64,000 nt of DNA. It comes from Prevotella sp. (lineage in GTDB: Bacteria > Bacteroidota > Bacteroidia > Bacteroidales > Bacteroidaceae). Each line of letters begins with the position of its first letter. Within the stretch, counting starts at the first letter, position 1. The DNA lies in the NCBI GenBank assembly GCA_017413085.1, contig JAFPVC010000016.1:1-64000 (forward strand), read 5' to 3'. The position numbers were made by a program, and so were the translations under genes. Under the pieces are notes generated by a model that saw nothing but the letters and a program-made list of their open reading frames with translations, did no database searches and was not told the origin of the DNA. Of this stretch, positions 1 to 9,477 are shown piece after piece.

Positions 1-1196
1 AGGTCTTTGAAAATCTTACTAATTAAAGTTCGGTTCGGGCGGTACCCGCTTGTCTTAAAAATACGTTTCGTCAGGTAAGTATTGAACATCAGGGACTTGA
101 AGGAAGCCATGGAGTAGTCCATGCCAATCTCCTTCATCATCACCTTTGCAACATTCAGCGACGTGAACGACGCGTTGAAGGCATAGTCTAGTTTCCAGGG
201 TTCACGCGCCTGGCAGTCACAGAGGCCAGAAAACTGCTTTGCATCCCTGAAACAGAACTCTATCTGGAACCTTGAACGGTAGCACTTTAAGACTTCCTCT
301 CCCGTCAGAGTGAGGTCGTTTGAAAAGAACAGCTTATGCTTGCCATTAGGCATAATCCAGATTACTAGACGTATCTTGCACTTCAAGGCTCGCGAGTACG
401 CAATCAGCGTATATGCCTTGCCTTCAAGGCCTGCAATCTCAAGCTTTGTCATGCGAGAGTATTTGAGCTTGCCAAAGTCAATCTTGTCACCCTTGACACG
501 CTTGCGTCCGCGCTTCTTCTGCTCACCGTCATAGAGATAAAACAGACACGAGTTGTCACGCAGACGGCTGACGAGGTTGAAGCCAAACTTCTTGATTCCA
601 TCGGTAAAGGTCTTTGTTGAGAAAAAAGCATCGGCAACGACGATGTTCGTAAGCTTCAAAAGTTCCCTGCTATACCTCTGGATGACGCTTATGTAGAACT
701 CCACCTGTGTCTTGTCCCTGAGATTAAGTTCCTTCTGGCTGAGTGTCTGATGGGCACGGAGCATCATGCAGTCGTTGGCATCTGTATTGACGAGGCCGAT
801 GCCCGTGATTTCAAGGCCATGCCTGACAGCCTGGGCACATCCCGACCAGAACAGTCCGATATGCGGGGTCTTCTTGCCAGACTTCGGGATGAAGCTTGGA
901 TCAACGGCAATGACTGTCCTTCCATCTTTGCCAAAGAACCTCTCGGCAAGGGCAACATTAAGTTTGAGCCAGTTTACGGTCTTTGACTTGCGACAGGCAA
1001 AGTTGTTGCGGTAAGTCTGCTCGTCATGGGTTCCATACCGCTCCATTTGGGTGAAATTTATCTTTCTTGGTATAACCATGTATAAAATTAACACTTCGAT
1101 GAGTATTTTCTCAATTCTTTTTGTTACCTTTGCACCAGATTTCCTGATTGCATCTGTGCAGATATCCGCATATTGGTCAAGTCCGTTTTTCAGCAT
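1..1196 (-). CDS. IS4-type DDE transposase, 3' end outside window
   Basis: An uninterrupted frame of about 398 codons runs leftward off the window edge from an ATG at 1196; an internal in-frame ATG at 1079 is an alternative start. It shows three acidic catalytic positions typical of RNase-H-fold transposases: AVDPSF, then VVADAFFS, then YRSRFQIEFCFRDAK. The last fits the IS4-family signature Y-x2-R-x3-E-x6-K exactly. The protein would cut and join the ends of its own insertion sequence. A possible promoter (TAACTTTA, on the minus strand near 1216-1223) lies just upstream. The terminal inverted repeat cannot be defined because only one end of the element is present. No frameshift or stop is seen in the visible part, so the element may be intact. 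Family call from visible motifs; the subgroup is uncertain. Confidence 0.85.
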   Translation of the reverse strand, partial: MLKNGLDQYADICTDAIRKSGAKVTKRIEKILIEVLILYMVIPRKINFTQMERYGTHDEQTYRNNFACRKSKTVNWLKLNVALAERFFGKDGRTVIAVDPSFIPKSGKKTPHIGLFWSGCAQAVRHGLEITGIGLVNTDANDCMMLRAHQTLSQKELNLRDKTQVEFYISVIQRYSRELLKLTNIVVADAFFSTKTFTDGIKKFGFNLVSRLRDNSCLFYLYDGEQKKRGRKRVKGDKIDFGKLKYSRMTKLEIAGLEGKAYTLIAYSRALKCKIRLVIWIMPNGKHKLFFSNDLTLTGEEVLKCYRSRFQIEFCFRDAKQFSGLCDCQAREPWKLDYAFNASFTSLNVAKVMMKEIGMDYSMASFKSLMFNTYLTKRIFKTSGYRPNRTLISKIFKD

Positions 1197-1336
1197 AACT
1201 ATCATAGCTTAGTACACTATAAAGTTACTGAAAATCAGCGACTTGGCCAAATTTATTCAGTTAAATAATCATAAGAAAATATTAATTTATGTTATTGATT
1301 TATAGGGAGTTAAATATAAAATTAACGTATCAATGC

Positions 1337-2035
1337 TTTAACAACTAAGACAACATTTTTGCCTTTTTACGTTAATCCCGTTAATGATATTTCGTTAATC
1401 TCGTTAATGCCTTGCGGTAAAATTATTAACGACATTAACGAGTCTCATTAAAGGCATTAGCGGGTGATAATAATTTTACGCTAATGCCATTAATGTGTTG
1501 TCCAAAGTTGTCCTGTGTTGTCTTCAAGAAAACAATGATGATGTTCTTTTAAAAGACAACTTTAACAACTAAGACAACATTTTTGCCTTTTTACGTTAAT
1601 CCCGTTAATTAAATTCATTAATCCCATTAATGCCTTGCGGTAAAATTATTAACGACATTAATGAGTCTCATTAAAGGCATTAGCAGGTGATAGTAATTTT
1701 ACGCTAATGCCATTAATGTGTTGTCCAAAGTTGTCCTGTGTTGTCTTCAAGAAAACAATGATGATGTTCTTTTAAAAGACAACTTTAACAACTAAGACAA
1801 CATTTTTGCCTTTTTACGTTAATCCCGTTAATGATATTTCGTTAATCTCGTTAATGCCTTGCGGTAAAATTATTAACGACATTAATGAGTCTCATTAAAG
1901 GCATTAGCAGGTGATAGTAATATTACGCTAATGCCATTAATGTGTTGTCCAAAGTTGTCCCGTGTTGTCTTCAAGAAAACAATGATGATGTTCTTTTAAA
2001 AGACAACTTTAACAACTAAGACAACATTTTTTCTT
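1337..2035. repeat. Three tandem copies of a 224-bp unit plus a partial fourth
   Basis: Copies start at 1337, 1561, 1784 and (partial) 2008, each at TTTAACAACTAAGACAAC. They differ at only a few positions. Inside each unit TTAAnG-type words recur about every 9 bp, and two arms (GGTAAAATTATT and AATAATTTTACG) form an imperfect inverted repeat. GACAAC/GTTGTC words at the two ends also pair. No reading frame is conserved, so this is structural or regulatory DNA and not a gene. Confidence 0.9.
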
Positions 2036-2192
2036 TTTTTCATGGCATTAACGATAAACCATACGCCGTTATAACGCAAGATTTTCCCCAAAAATATTGT
2101 TTCGGCAAGCAAATGAGACAAAAAAATGCCTTTGAAAAACTTTTTTTTGCAAAGGTATGGATAACTCACACGTAACAAGAGTGTTATCACAT

Positions 2193-2235
2193 AAAAATAG
2201 GTGTGTAAATTTCGTGAATTTACACACCTATTTTT
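2193..2235. terminator. Perfect 19-bp hairpin, bidirectional terminator
   Basis: Arms 2193-2211 and 2217-2235 are perfectly complementary with a 5-nt loop. The stem ends in A5/T5, so it could stop transcription from either side. It insulates the promoter of the next gene. Confidence 0.8.
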
Positions 2236-2279
2236 CTCTTTTTATACGCCTCGCTATTCCTTATTTATAAAAAAAATTG

Positions 2280-2287
2280 TAACTTTG
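2280..2287 (+). promoter_or_regulatory. -7 box of the 2251-aa protein gene
   Basis: TAACTTTG matches the Bacteroidetes TAnnTTTG consensus, about 62 bp before the ATG. No clear -33 TTTG is seen. The AT-rich leader lacks a Shine-Dalgarno motif, as is usual in this phylum. Confidence 0.75.
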
Positions 2288-2348
2288 CATTTCAAAAGAA
2301 TCAGACAGAAATATAATAACCAAGCTTTTTTTACAAGGAAAAAGTAAA

Positions 2349-5300
2349 ATGCAAAGAAAAAGTTTTCTTTTTGCACTGCTCATGGCGGTGGCCATGACAG
2401 TGCTCTGCCCACAGGTCATGCGGGCAGCGGTGGAAACTGTTACTGTTGGCGAGGGAACGTCATCGATTTATCAAGTTCCCTATGTCAACCACTACAAGAA
2501 CAGTACCTCGCAGATGCTCTACACTGCCGATGAAATCGGCAAAAAAGGCATTATTCAGAGTATTGCGTTCTATGTTAGCAACGCTTATGAGTTTAACTGC
2601 TCTGAGTTGAAAATCTACATGGGTGAGACCGACCTTACACAACTCAGCAAATCCGATGCGTTTACAAGTAACGGACTGCAGCTTGTCTATTCAGGTACTG
2701 ACGTCACCATAGGCTCGGCCTCCGGATGGGAAACCATGACGCTCAGCACACCGTTTGACTACAGCGGCGAGAAGAATCTCGTCGTAGTGGTATGCCGCAA
2801 GTCATCATCATGGACTAGCAATCTGAGATATGGAGGTAGTGATGGTAAAAGCCTTTATAGATATAATGATAATTACAGCTATTATGCTGATATTGACGAT
2901 AAGACGCAATACAGTGAGACTGGTATGCGTGCCGCCGCACAGTTCCAGATTAAAATAAAAACTGATCACGTCATGGAGCACCATGAGGCAGTGGCACCTA
3001 CCGCCACTACCGCCGGCAACTATGAATACTGGTACTGCGCTACGCACTGTCAGAAGTATTTCAAGGACGAGGATGGTAACGAGGAGTATGCCGATGGTGA
3101 GTGGATTATCCCTGCCGGTGCCTGCCCCCACCAATTGATAGAGCATGCAGCTGCGCCTTATACCTGCGGTGATGACGGCAATACACTTTACTACGAGTGC
3201 AGCATCTGCCACCATTATTTCAGCGATGCCGCCGCCGAGAATGAGGTGGAGGAAAACAGCTGGGTGCTTGCAGCTGACCCGTCGTTGCACGTGTTTACAA
3301 ACAATTATGACAACAACGGATTCGGTAAGTGCGACCTATGCGGGCATTCTATATATAGTATTTTTGAACCTGCTCAGTATGTTGCTGAGAATAACCGCTA
3401 CGATATCAAAAGAGCCGGCCAACTCTACTGGTTTGCTGACAAGGTGAGCAATGGAGACTCTTCTGATGAAGGCTATCCGTTTAATGCGAGAGTAACAGGT
3501 ACCATAATTGTCAACAGCAATGTCCTGACCGATGAGGGAGAACTGAACGGCGACGGCAGCAATTTCCTTGCGTGGACCCCTATAAGCAACTATCATGGCA
3601 CATTCGTAGGAAATAATTGCACAATCAAAGGATTGTACTGCGCTTCTGCCAACAGTGATGCTGGACTCTTCAGCAACAACAACGGCACAATTACTAGGAT
3701 TAGCATTGAGGACTGCTATTTTGAAGGAAACAATAATGTTGGCAGCATAGTGGCTAACAATGACGGTACCGTAGAAAACTGTTACAGCCGCGTCACAGTG
3801 AAGGGTAATGCTAATGTCGGCGGCATTGTGGGTCACAATGCGGAAAACGGAGTCGTTCAGAACTGCTTCAGCCGTGCCACGGTAACGGCAGCAACGAATG
3901 ACGCGGACAGATACGGTAGCGTAGTGGGATATAATGAAGGCACCCTAACCAACTGCTACTACCTCAGCGACGTGGCAGACCAGCAGGAAACAGCACATTC
4001 TACCGTTATCGGCAAGACCGTCGAGCAGTTTGCCAGCGGCGACGTGGCATGGCTGCTCAACGGTGAGAAGGGGGACGGATCATCTTCATGGGGACAGTCC
4101 ATGGGCGAAGGTGCAGAGTCTAAATGGCCATTACCAAGACCATGTGGATATTATATTGTATGGAAAGGCTATATGTGTTTTGACGACTCGCTGCAGTATG
4201 CCAACCACAATCTACATGCAGAACCAAACCACGACCCTGTGTATAGCAACGGCATCTGCGAGGTCTGCGGTGCATACCAGACACCTGAGAGCCTAACAAT
4301 AGACGGTGTGCTGACATTCGACATTGCCAACTATGGCAACGCACTCTATGTAGCTAAGTACACCAACGAGGGCAACACCTGTGCTGCGCGCCTTGTGGCT
4401 CCTAAGGTGATGATGACAGGTTCTAATGCCTTTATGACAATCAGCAATGGTACGCTGACGCTCGACATCAACGGCGACACGCTGACTACTACCAACGCTC
4501 AGGTAATACTCGTTGACGGCGGCAACGTGACAATCCACGACAGCAGTGCTAATGGCACGGGAGCACTAATCAACAGCAGTGCGTATGCGGTGTATGCCAA
4601 AAGCGGTTCACTCAATATCACCAGTGGCACATTCATAGGCAATAGCGGCTATGCCGTATATACATCATCATCATGCACATCTCTTGCCATCAGCGGTGGC
4701 AAGTACTATGTAAATGGTAACACCTACCGTCTCTATACCTATGGCAAGTCTGCATTGGCTCCAGACTATGCATATTACAACATGCGCACAGGTGAGGAAC
4801 TGACAGATTACACCACTCAGCCGATATATGTTGCTATGAGCACTGATACTGTGGAAGTAAGACAAGCTTCAGTCAAGGCTGTGCTGACGAAGGGCGGCGA
4901 GGACACTAACTACTATGACTTCAACAGTGCCTTCACAGCAGCGCAGCAGTGCACAGCCACTGACAATGCAACGCTGAAGCTGATGAAGAATTACGCCGTA
5001 CCGAATAACGGTTACATCACGTTCTCGAGCGGTACGTTCACACTTGACCTAAACGGTGACACCATCAGCACTTATAATGGACAGACAATACAAGTAAGTG
5101 GCGCAAATCTGACCATCACCGACAGCAGCGAAGGTCAGAAGGGTGCACTGATCAATACATCTTCGCGTGCGGTGAATATCGAGAGCGGTTCGCTCATCAT
5201 CACCGGCGGCACATTCGTGGGCAATGGAACCTCTGGCTATGCCGTGATGACATCTTCATCATGCGACTCTCTCGCCATCAGCGGCGGTAAATACTATGTA

Positions 5301-8300
5301 AATGGTAGCACTGACCGTTTCTGTACTATTGGCAAGTCTGCATTGGCTCCAGGCTACGCATACTACAACATGCGCACAGGAGAGGAGATGTTTGACTACA
5401 CTACTCAATCGATAACCGTGGCTATGAGCACTGACACTGTGGAGGTAAGACAAACTTCAGTCAAGGCAGTACTGACGAAGGGCGGCGAGGACACTAACTA
5501 CTATAGCTTCAACAGTGCCTTTGCGGCAGCGCAGGAGTGCACAGCTGAAGACAATGCTACGCTGAAACTGATGAATAACTACACTATACCGAATGGTCCT
5601 AATGCATACATCACGCTTTCAGGCGGTACGTTCACCCTTGACCTCAACGGGGACACCATCAGAAACAATACTTCTCAGACAATACTCGTAAGCGGTGCAA
5701 ATCTTACTATCACTGACAGCAGCGAAGGCAAGACAGGTGCGCTGATTAATACTTGGTCGTTTGCGGTGAATGCTACAAGCGGTTCTCTCATCATCACCGG
5801 CGGCACATTCGTGGGCAATGGAACCTCTGGCTATGCCGTGATGACATCTTCATCATGCGACTCTCTCGCCATCAGCGGCGGTAAGTACTATGTAACAGGT
5901 GGTAGCACCTACCGTCTCTATACCTATGGCAAGTCTGCATTGGCTCCAGGCTACGCATATTACAACATGCGCACAGGTGAGGAACTGACAGATTACACTA
6001 ATCAGCCGATATATGTGGCTATGAGCACTGACACTGTGGAGGTAAGACAAGCTTCAGTCAAGGCAGTGCTGACGAAGGGCGGCGAGGACACTAACTACTA
6101 TAACTTCAACAGTGCCTTCACTGCAGCGCAGCAGTGCACGGCTGATGACAATGCTACGCTGAAGCTGATGAAGAACCGCACAATGGCAAGCAGTGAGGGA
6201 TACATCACGCTTTCAAGTGGTACGTTCACCTTTGACCTCAACGGTGACACCATCAGTAACTGTAACGCTTATACAATACTCGTAAGCGGTGCAAACCTGA
6301 CCATCACCGACAGTAGCGAAGGTCAGAATGGTGCGCTGATTAATGCTGGCTCGCATGCAGTGTATGCCACAAGCGGTTCGCTCATCATCACCGGCGGCAC
6401 ATTCGTGGGCAATGGATACAGCTTTGCCGTGATGACATCTTCATCATACGACTCTCTCGCCATCAGCGGCGGTAAATACTATGTAAATGGTAGCACCGAC
6501 CGTCTCTGTAATATTGGCAAGTCTGCATTGGCTCCAGGCTATTCATACTACAACATGCGCACAGGAGAGGAGATGTTTGACTACACTACTCAATCGATAA
6601 CCGTGGCACAGCCCAATGATACTATTATAGTAAAACAGGGTTCGCTCAAGGCAGTGCTGACGAAGGGCGGTGAGGAAATCAACTACTATGACTTCAACAG
6701 TGCTTTCACGGCAGCGCAGCAGTGCACAGCCACTGACAATGCTACGCTGAAGCTGATGAAGAACTACACTATACCAGATGGTCCTAGTGCATACATCACG
6801 TTTTCAAGCGGTACGTTTACACTTGACCTCAACGGCGACACCATCAGCAACAATGACTATCAGACAATACTTGTAAACGGTGCAGAGCTGACCATAACAG
6901 ACAGCAGCGAAGGCAAGACAGGTGCGCTGATTAATACTTGGTCGTATGCGGTGAATGTTACAGATGGCTCGCTCACAGTACTCAGCGGTAACTTCATAGC
7001 ACGCAATACGTATCAGGCACTGAATGTTGGTTCATCAACCCCGACAGTGTCGCTCAAGGGCGGCAGGTACATGTCGAACAATACATACGGCAGCAGAATT
7101 TACACCTATGGCAAGTCATTGCTCGCCCAAGGCTATTCATACTATAACCTGAGCACTGACAAGGAAATGAATGATGTCACCAGCGGATACATCTCAATGA
7201 GCAACACTGCCGACACCTTGATTGTAAAGCCGGGAACTGTTAAGGCAGTGCTGACGAGGAACGGTGAGGGCACCAACTATTCTGACTTCAACGCCGCCTT
7301 CACGGCAGCGCAGCAGTGCAAGGCCAATGAAAAAGCAACGTTGAAACTGATGCAGAATTACGCTATACCGGATAACAAGAGTTATATCACGCTTTCAAGT
7401 GGTGTGTTTACACTCGACCTCAACGGTGACACTATCAGCATCTATAACGCACAGACAATACTCGTTAGCGGTGCCAACCTGACCATCACCGACAGCAGCG
7501 AAGGCCAGAAGGGTGCGCTGATTAATAGAGCTTCGAGTGCAGTTAATGTTACAGACGGCTCGCTTACTGTTCTCAGTGGTAACATTATATCACGCGCATC
7601 GGCATCGGCATTGTTTGTTGATTCATCAACTCCGACAGTGTTGCTCAAGGGCGGCAAGTACATGTCGAACAGCACATACGGCTACAGGGTTAAAGCCTCT
7701 GGCAAGTCATTGCTCGCTCCAGGCTATTCATACTATAACCTGCGCACAGGCGAGGAAATGACTGATGTCACCAATGGAATACTCTCAGTGACCAACACTG
7801 CCGACACCGTGGTGGTAAAACAGGGAGCTGTCAAGGCAATGCTGACAAAGGGCGATGTGGTGACAACCTACAAAGACATCAATGCAGCCTTTGCGGCAGC
7901 ACAGCAGTGCACGGCAAGCGACAATGCAACACTGAAGCTGCTGCAGAACGTCACGTTGCCGAACGGAGACGGATACATAACACTGACCGATGGTGCATTC
8001 ACCCTCGACCTCAACGGCGACACGCTGGGAATCAAGGGCGATTGGGTGCTGAAGCTGAACGGTACGGACCTTACCGTGATTGACAGCAGTGAGGACCAGA
8101 AGGGCGCACTCGTCAACACCGCGTCAATTGTGGTATATGCCGTGAGCGGTTCGCTGACCATGGAGAGCGGCAACCTGAAAGGTAAAGGCCAATACTCTAT
8201 CTACAACAATGAAGGGGAAATGGAGATTACTCTCTTGGGCGGAAGCTATAGTGGTGGCATGCAATATCATGACAACAGCACGCTCTACCTGCCAGACGTA

Positions 8301-9104
8301 GCAATGTTTAATGCCGAAGGCAACGAGGTGGCATTTAACTATGTGGAGTATGTAGATTTCAACTGTTACGAGACTGAAGTACCGTTCACCGTCAACGCAT
8401 ACTACAACATTGGCGACGTGAAGAACAAGCTGACGAAGGTGGACGATGGTTACTACACCGAGCACCTGACCCTTGTTGACGGCAAGTCATTCGTTTCTAA
8501 ATATGACTTCACAGCAGGAGAGGTGGAATACAGCCGTGCGATGACCTCAAAGTGGGGCACGCTCTGCCTGCCGTTCGCACTGACCATAGACGAGGCAAAC
8601 CAGCCATACAGTCTGTATAACGTGAATGGCGTGGAAGACGGTTCGCTCACTGTGACGAAGTGCACCAGTAGCGTGAAAGCAGGCATACCGGTAATAGTAC
8701 GCCGCGACAATGCCGCCACTGGCATCACCATCACTGCAGAGAATGTGGAGGTGGACGCAGCAGCTCATGACAACGGCTATGGCGACTTGACCCTCAATGG
8801 TACATTCGAAGGTGAGAAGATAAACAGTGGCTACTACATTGCCAATGACAAGTTCTGGGATGCCGCCAACTATAACGGCGACGTGACCATTCCGCCATTC
8901 CGTGCATACATGACAGCTTCGGCATTGTGTGCCAAGTCCATTGCCATCTTCGACCCAGAAGAGGAAATGACCGGCGTGACGACAGTGACAGCCGACGAGA
9001 CAGACCCAGAGGCATGGTACACGCTCGGCGGTGTGAAGCTTGACAGCAAGCCAGTAAAGGCCGGCACATACGTGCATGGAGGCAAGAAAGTAGTAGTGAA
9101 GTAA
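2349..9104 (+). CDS. Giant secreted repeat protein, beta-helix type (2251 aa)
   Basis: Signal peptide at residues 1-26 (hydrophobic core ending in Ala-rich MRAA). Then a beta-sandwich-like region (about 30-205) and a Cys-rich stretch (about 215-335) with paired cysteines (YWYCATHC, YECSIC, GKCDLC). Next come GLUG-like repeats (about 430-520: NVGSIVANNDGTVENCYS, then NVGGIVGHN) and roughly seven long beta-helix repeats of about 197 aa (about 690-2000), each with LDLNGDTI, LTITDSSEG and GTFVGN-like motifs. The end carries WYTLGG and a GTYVHGGKKVVVK tail, like the short C-terminal sorting-type ends of Bacteroidetes secreted proteins. The role is probably adhesion or matrix binding at the cell surface; this is inferred from architecture only. 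No catalytic motif was recognised. The promoter is at 2280, and a small peptide gene follows after 12 bp. Confidence 0.85.
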   Translation: MQRKSFLFALLMAVAMTVLCPQVMRAAVETVTVGEGTSSIYQVPYVNHYKNSTSQMLYTADEIGKKGIIQSIAFYVSNAYEFNCSELKIYMGETDLTQLSKSDAFTSNGLQLVYSGTDVTIGSASGWETMTLSTPFDYSGEKNLVVVVCRKSSSWTSNLRYGGSDGKSLYRYNDNYSYYADIDDKTQYSETGMRAAAQFQIKIKTDHVMEHHEAVAPTATTAGNYEYWYCATHCQKYFKDEDGNEEYADGEWIIPAGACPHQLIEHAAAPYTCGDDGNTLYYECSICHHYFSDAAAENEVEENSWVLAADPSLHVFTNNYDNNGFGKCDLCGHSIYSIFEPAQYVAENNRYDIKRAGQLYWFADKVSNGDSSDEGYPFNARVTGTIIVNSNVLTDEGELNGDGSNFLAWTPISNYHGTFVGNNCTIKGLYCASANSDAGLFSNNNGTITRISIEDCYFEGNNNVGSIVANNDGTVENCYSRVTVKGNANVGGIVGHNAENGVVQNCFSRATVTAATNDADRYGSVVGYNEGTLTNCYYLSDVADQQETAHSTVIGKTVEQFASGDVAWLLNGEKGDGSSSWGQSMGEGAESKWPLPRPCGYYIVWKGYMCFDDSLQYANHNLHAEPNHDPVYSNGICEVCGAYQTPESLTIDGVLTFDIANYGNALYVAKYTNEGNTCAARLVAPKVMMTGSNAFMTISNGTLTLDINGDTLTTTNAQVILVDGGNVTIHDSSANGTGALINSSAYAVYAKSGSLNITSGTFIGNSGYAVYTSSSCTSLAISGGKYYVNGNTYRLYTYGKSALAPDYAYYNMRTGEELTDYTTQPIYVAMSTDTVEVRQASVKAVLTKGGEDTNYYDFNSAFTAAQQCTATDNATLKLMKNYAVPNNGYITFSSGTFTLDLNGDTISTYNGQTIQVSGANLTITDSSEGQKGALINTSSRAVNIESGSLIITGGTFVGNGTSGYAVMTSSSCDSLAISGGKYYVNGSTDRFCTIGKSALAPGYAYYNMRTGEEMFDYTTQSITVAMSTDTVEVRQTSVKAVLTKGGEDTNYYSFNSAFAAAQECTAEDNATLKLMNNYTIPNGPNAYITLSGGTFTLDLNGDTIRNNTSQTILVSGANLTITDSSEGKTGALINTWSFAVNATSGSLIITGGTFVGNGTSGYAVMTSSSCDSLAISGGKYYVTGGSTYRLYTYGKSALAPGYAYYNMRTGEELTDYTNQPIYVAMSTDTVEVRQASVKAVLTKGGEDTNYYNFNSAFTAAQQCTADDNATLKLMKNRTMASSEGYITLSSGTFTFDLNGDTISNCNAYTILVSGANLTITDSSEGQNGALINAGSHAVYATSGSLIITGGTFVGNGYSFAVMTSSSYDSLAISGGKYYVNGSTDRLCNIGKSALAPGYSYYNMRTGEEMFDYTTQSITVAQPNDTIIVKQGSLKAVLTKGGEEINYYDFNSAFTAAQQCTATDNATLKLMKNYTIPDGPSAYITFSSGTFTLDLNGDTISNNDYQTILVNGAELTITDSSEGKTGALINTWSYAVNVTDGSLTVLSGNFIARNTYQALNVGSSTPTVSLKGGRYMSNNTYGSRIYTYGKSLLAQGYSYYNLSTDKEMNDVTSGYISMSNTADTLIVKPGTVKAVLTRNGEGTNYSDFNAAFTAAQQCKANEKATLKLMQNYAIPDNKSYITLSSGVFTLDLNGDTISIYNAQTILVSGANLTITDSSEGQKGALINRASSAVNVTDGSLTVLSGNIISRASASALFVDSSTPTVLLKGGKYMSNSTYGYRVKASGKSLLAPGYSYYNLRTGEEMTDVTNGILSVTNTADTVVVKQGAVKAMLTKGDVVTTYKDINAAFAAAQQCTASDNATLKLLQNVTLPNGDGYITLTDGAFTLDLNGDTLGIKGDWVLKLNGTDLTVIDSSEDQKGALVNTASIVVYAVSGSLTMESGNLKGKGQYSIYNNEGEMEITLLGGSYSGGMQYHDNSTLYLPDVAMFNAEGNEVAFNYVEYVDFNCYETEVPFTVNAYYNIGDVKNKLTKVDDGYYTEHLTLVDGKSFVSKYDFTAGEVEYSRAMTSKWGTLCLPFALTIDEANQPYSLYNVNGVEDGSLTVTKCTSSVKAGIPVIVRRDNAATGITITAENVEVDAAAHDNGYGDLTLNGTFEGEKINSGYYIANDKFWDAANYNGDVTIPPFRAYMTASALCAKSIAIFDPEEEMTGVTTVTADETDPEAWYTLGGVKLDSKPVKAGTYVHGGKKVVVK
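4440..8200 (+). repeat. Coding tandem repeat, unit about 590 bp, six to seven copies
   Basis: The word encoding VKAVLTKGG (with variants) recurs near 4871, 5459, 6054, 6644, 7230 and 7829. An earlier copy without this word starts near 4450. Neighbouring units share long near-identical DNA stretches, for example around 5190-5290, 5790-5880 and 6370-6480. This favours recombination and copy-number change. Confidence 0.85.
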
Positions 9105-9116
9105 TATAAAGAAACA

Positions 9117-9296
9117 ATGAAACGTATATACATACAACCAGAAATAGAGGCCCTGCACCTTCCCCTCTCGGAGATGATATGCGGCACCAACGCCAATGAT
9201 GAAGTAATTCCAGGCGGCAACTCCGATGAGGAGCCACAGCCCGGAACGGCAGATGCCAAACAGGGCTGGATGACAGACTTCGATGAAGATTGGTAA
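9117..9296 (+). CDS. Small acidic peptide (59 aa) of a PEIE/acidic-tail family
   Basis: ATG at 9117, stop TAA at 9294, starting 12 bp after the giant surface protein gene and so probably co-transcribed. The peptide begins MKRIYIQPEIEALHLPLSE, continues MICGTNAND, becomes Gly/Pro/acid-rich, and ends in GWMTDFDEDW. A second gene in this window (37399-37566, minus) shares the N-terminal Y(I/L)xPEIE, a central GT and an acidic aromatic tail, and also sits behind a giant repeat protein. No signal peptide is seen. Short proteins starting this way are common in Prevotellaceae, to my knowledge without a known function. A peptide precursor or a partner of the upstream protein are possibilities only. 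Confidence 0.75.
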   Translation: MKRIYIQPEIEALHLPLSEMICGTNANDEVIPGGNSDEEPQPGTADAKQGWMTDFDEDW

Positions 9297-9302
9297 GCAT
9301 CA

Positions 9303-9343
9303 TGCACTAATAACTGTGCATTATGCATTATAAATTGCGCATA
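9303..9343. repeat. Degenerate 7-bp array (ATTATGC type)
   Basis: Successive heptamers such as ATTATGC, ATTATAA and ATTGCGC follow the stop of the small peptide gene. The same type recurs at 16408, 19925, 42545, 49489, 51537, 53346 and 63890. Confidence 0.7.
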
Positions 9344-9396
9344 CAAAAAATGCTACTGTTACAGGCAATGTCCTATGACAGTAGCATTTTTTGTAT
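9341..9396. terminator. Perfect 19-bp hairpin terminator
   Basis: Arms 9341-9359 and 9378-9396 pair perfectly around an 18-nt loop. The + strand reads into TTTTTTGTAT. It closes the giant-protein/small-peptide unit and could act in both directions. Confidence 0.85.
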
Positions 9397-9425
9397 CATT
9401 ATTTGCATAACTGAAGTTTTTCTAA

Positions 9426-9433
9426 TAACTTTG
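9426..9433 (+). promoter_or_regulatory. -7 box upstream of a 58-aa ORF
   Basis: TAACTTTG matches TAnnTTTG. It implies a transcript starting near 9440, between the two terminators at 9341-9396 and 9681-9713. Confidence 0.6.
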
Positions 9434-9477
9434 CATTCGTAAATGGCAGACGGCACCAAATCTTTGACGGTGAGAAG

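Larger units (their letters stand above)
1197..2348. other. Long non-coding region between IS element and giant surface protein gene
   Basis: No convincing gene lies here. It holds the outer part of the insertion sequence (to roughly 1260), an AT-rich stretch, a 224-bp tandem repeat (1337-2035), a minus-strand TACCTTTG promoter-like box (2148-2155) pointing into the repeat, a hairpin terminator (2193-2235) and the promoter of the 2349 gene. The minus-strand frame through 2043-1996 would give only a 15-residue Val-rich peptide and is not called. Confidence 0.7.

Noticed and set aside
1337..2035. CRISPR-like array
   Set aside because: The repeat unit is 224 bp and contiguous, without unique spacers, and no cas gene is present.
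1996..2190. 64-codon minus-strand frame in the repeat region
   Set aside because: A promoter-like box lies inside the frame, the start lies in a hairpin-flanked AT-rich stretch, and the product has no coherent composition.
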